A stretch of 64,000 bases of DNA from Sphingomonadales bacterium EhC05. Its GTDB lineage: Bacteria; Pseudomonadota; Alphaproteobacteria; Sphingomonadales; Sphingomonadaceae. Below the pieces are notes generated by a model. It searched no databases and was not told the DNA's origin. It was given only the letters and a program-made list of their open reading frames with translations. The stretch is from assembly GCA_001650955.1 (NCBI GenBank), contig LXYP01000020.1, forward strand, positions 1 through 64,000, given 5' to 3'. This document shows, in pieces, positions 62,333 to 64,000 of the stretch; position 1 is the first letter of the stretch; each line of letters opens with the position of its first letter. Position numbers and translations under genes: made by a program.

Positions 62333-63357
62333 TGCGAGTCACCGGCTTGTTCTGCTGAGAAATTTTCACCTGTTTTCGCGCGGACGAAGGCGTCGATTTG
62401 CTGTCCGACAAACAGGCCCTGATCCGCCGGTATCCGATAGATGAGCTGTAAAACCCGAACATCGACGCGTTCGGTTGCGGCATTGGTCAGCGACGTCTTT
62501 GGCGTGACCAGGGGTTCGGCGCGGACAAATTGGGCTTGGATCCGTCTATTCGCCTCTCCGCGCGGGCTGATCACCGCGTCCGTGCCCAATTGCACACGGC
62601 CGATTTCATTCTCGTCAATATCGATGCGAATATGCAGGGGATCGGTGGTGCCTATCTCCATATAGGGTTCGCTGCCACCGCCCTGCTGTCCGCCGGGATT
62701 GGCATATTCGCCAGGCCGGATATTGACGGACAATATCTCTGCCGTGATCGGAGCGCGCACGGTCAGCCGGTTCAGGTCGGTAGTCGCCCGTGCGCGTGCC
62801 GCATCCGCGCTGCGGATTTCTGCTTCGGCTTGCGCCAGTTGCGCCCGGGCTGTCCGGACAGCGCCGCTGCGATCAATCACTTCCTGCTTGGAAACCGCCC
62901 GCTCGTCTTCGATCCCGGAATATAGCGCGGATTGCTGACGTGCGGTGGCGAGCAGCGCACGTGCCGTATCCCTTGCGGCTTTTGCCCGGGCAATCGACGC
63001 GGTCGCTTCCTGAATCTGGGCCCGGATCGCGCGATCGTCGACAAGAAACAGCGGCGCGCCAGCATTTACTTGATCACCCGGTGCCACGAAAACCTTGGTG
63101 ACAATCCCCGCCAAACTGGTGCCAATATCGATCACTTCACTAGAGGGTTCGACCAGGCCCGAGCCGGCCACGCTGTCAGCATTGCCAAAGGCGGCCGTGG
63201 CTTTTGGCGGGCTGATCTCGGGTTCTTCCTCGCTGCGATCGGGTTGTCCGGACAATACAATGAAGGCGGTGACGATGATCGCGATAATCGCCATGATCGG
63301 CAATATGGTCCGTACAAAGCTGACCCCGCGTAATCGCTCCGTGATTGATTTGAGCAC
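62329..63357 (-). CDS. HlyD-family periplasmic adaptor (DevB/MacA-like)
   Basis: The 342-residue membrane fusion protein has an N-terminal anchor (ILPIMAIIAIIVTAFIVL), a lipoyl-like half motif (GIVTKVFVAPGDQVNAGAPLFLVDD), a coiled-coil hairpin (about residues 110-195, alanine/arginine-rich) and a second lipoyl half (TVRAPITAEILSVNIRPGEYA). It links an inner-membrane ABC transporter to the outer-membrane channel. With the ATPase upstream, the arrangement resembles DevBCA or MacAB exporters. The permease should lie beyond the right edge. Confidence 0.9.
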   Translation of the reverse strand: MLKSITERLRGVSFVRTILPIMAIIAIIVTAFIVLSGQPDRSEEEPEISPPKATAAFGNADSVAGSGLVEPSSEVIDIGTSLAGIVTKVFVAPGDQVNAGAPLFLVDDRAIRAQIQEATASIARAKAARDTARALLATARQQSALYSGIEDERAVSKQEVIDRSGAVRTARAQLAQAEAEIRSADAARARATTDLNRLTVRAPITAEILSVNIRPGEYANPGGQQGGGSEPYMEIGTTDPLHIRIDIDENEIGRVQLGTDAVISPRGEANRRIQAQFVRAEPLVTPKTSLTNAATERVDVRVLQLIYRIPADQGLFVGQQIDAFVRAKTGENFSAEQAGDSQ

Positions 63358-63387
63358 AATTATTTCCTTCTATTCATCTTGCTGCCT

Positions 63388-64000
63388 TCAATGGTCGGGC
63401 AGGGTCTTGCCATCATGCGTGATCCGTCCATCCTCCATCATGAGAATACGATCAGCGAGGTCGAAAATGCGATTGTCATGAGTCACGATGATCACTGTCC
63501 GATCGGCAGCGAGAGCAACTTCCCGGAGGAGGTCCATAACGCGTCGGCCGGATTTAGCATCCAGCGCAGCTGTCGGTTCATCGCAGACCACCAGGCGGGG
63601 CTCATGAACCAGCGCTCTGGCAATTGCGACACGCTGCTGCTGGCCGCCGGACAATTGACGCGGCAGTTTTCTGGCTTGATCCGCGATATTCAGATTGTCG
63701 AGCATCGCCTCACCCTTTTTGACCGCTTGGTCGCGTCCCATTCCTGCTGCAACCAATGGGACCGCGGCATTTTCCGCAGCGGTCAAAGTCGGGATCAGAT
63801 TATATTGCTGGAAAATAAAGCCGATATTTTGAAGCCGGAACCGCACGAGATCATCATCGGAAAGGCTATAAATATCTTGCCCGAAAACCGAGACGGAGCC
63901 GGATGTCGGATATAATATGCCCGCGATGATCGAAATCATCGTGGTTTTTCCAGATCCGGATTCACCCACCAGATAAGTCAGTTCACCCGACTGAATTTCA
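63388..64000 (-). CDS. ABC exporter ATPase (LolD/MacB/DevA type), N terminus beyond window
   Basis: The visible part has a complete ATPase core: Walker A GESGSGKTT, Q loop FIFQQYNLIPTLTA, signature LSGGQQQRVAIARAL, Walker B LVVCDEPTAALD and switch histidine IIVTHDN. The frame remains open past position 64000 (residues EIQSGELTYLV precede Walker A), so the true start is outside; the GTG at 63969 lies within Walker A and is not a start. It belongs to the DevA/MacB/LolD subfamily and powers the adaptor-channel system downstream. Confidence 0.92.
   Translation of the reverse strand, partial: EIQSGELTYLVGESGSGKTTMISIIAGILYPTSGSVSVFGQDIYSLSDDDLVRFRLQNIGFIFQQYNLIPTLTAAENAAVPLVAAGMGRDQAVKKGEAMLDNLNIADQARKLPRQLSGGQQQRVAIARALVHEPRLVVCDEPTAALDAKSGRRVMDLLREVALAADRTVIIVTHDNRIFDLADRILMMEDGRITHDGKTLPDH

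Overview
The window looks like a chromosomal segment of an alphaproteobacterium of the order Sphingomonadales, probably a marine or coastal genus such as Parasphingorhabdus or Sphingorhabdus. This is an inference from the TonB-dependent receptor families, the sphingomonad-style operons and the laminarin-type carbohydrate locus. No rRNA or complete marker gene is present to settle the genus.

The left 30.5 kb is a genomic island integrated in the 3' end of an initiator tRNA-fMet gene. The window opens inside that tRNA (1-43). The same 44 bases recur at 30488-30531, next to a tyrosine integrase that carries an in-frame ochre codon. The cargo falls into three parts. (a) 505-16152 is a beta-1,3-glucan (laminarin-like) utilisation locus: MFS transporter, LacI regulator, TonB receptor, two flavin-dependent halogenase homologues, SapC-like and cupin-like proteins, lipoprotein GH16 and GH3 glucanases and a sodium/sugar symporter. 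(b) 16191-21639 is an Entner-Doudoroff set (zwf, pgl, edd, glk, eda), so the island encodes a route from polysaccharide to pyruvate. (c) 22351-24706 is an arsenic operon (arsR, arsI, arsC, acr3), followed by a second TonB receptor, an esterase, a hypothetical protein and the integrase. A perfect palindrome upstream of both the TonB receptor and the GH3 gene is the likely LacI operator.

Right of the island lies what looks like ordinary backbone, visibly richer in G+C. 31029-36324 is a TetR-regulated uptake module (TonB receptor, Spinster-type MFS, alpha/beta hydrolase). Next come a DsrE-like protein, a gamma-glutamyltransferase, a DEAD-box helicase and three acyl-CoA/aldehyde metabolism genes. 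44254-51820 holds polysaccharide precursor genes (ugd, manA-type, manC-type, wecB, wecC, an O-antigen ligase-like protein). 52023-54353 is a divergent peptidoglycan-recycling pair (LD-carboxypeptidase and Mpl-like ligase). 54350-57908 is a sulfate-activation operon (cysD, cysNC, cysQ). The window ends in a tripartite export operon (ABC ATPase, HlyD-type adaptor, TolC/NodT-type outer-membrane lipoprotein), cut by the right edge.

The most unusual locus is 58287-60244. A homologue of the KamB/NpmA 16S rRNA A1408 methyltransferases converges on an RsmI-like (16S C1402) methyltransferase that carries an N-terminal domain resembling the archaeal DUF371 family. Both families act on the decoding centre in helix 44, so this pair is the best candidate here for an undescribed system.
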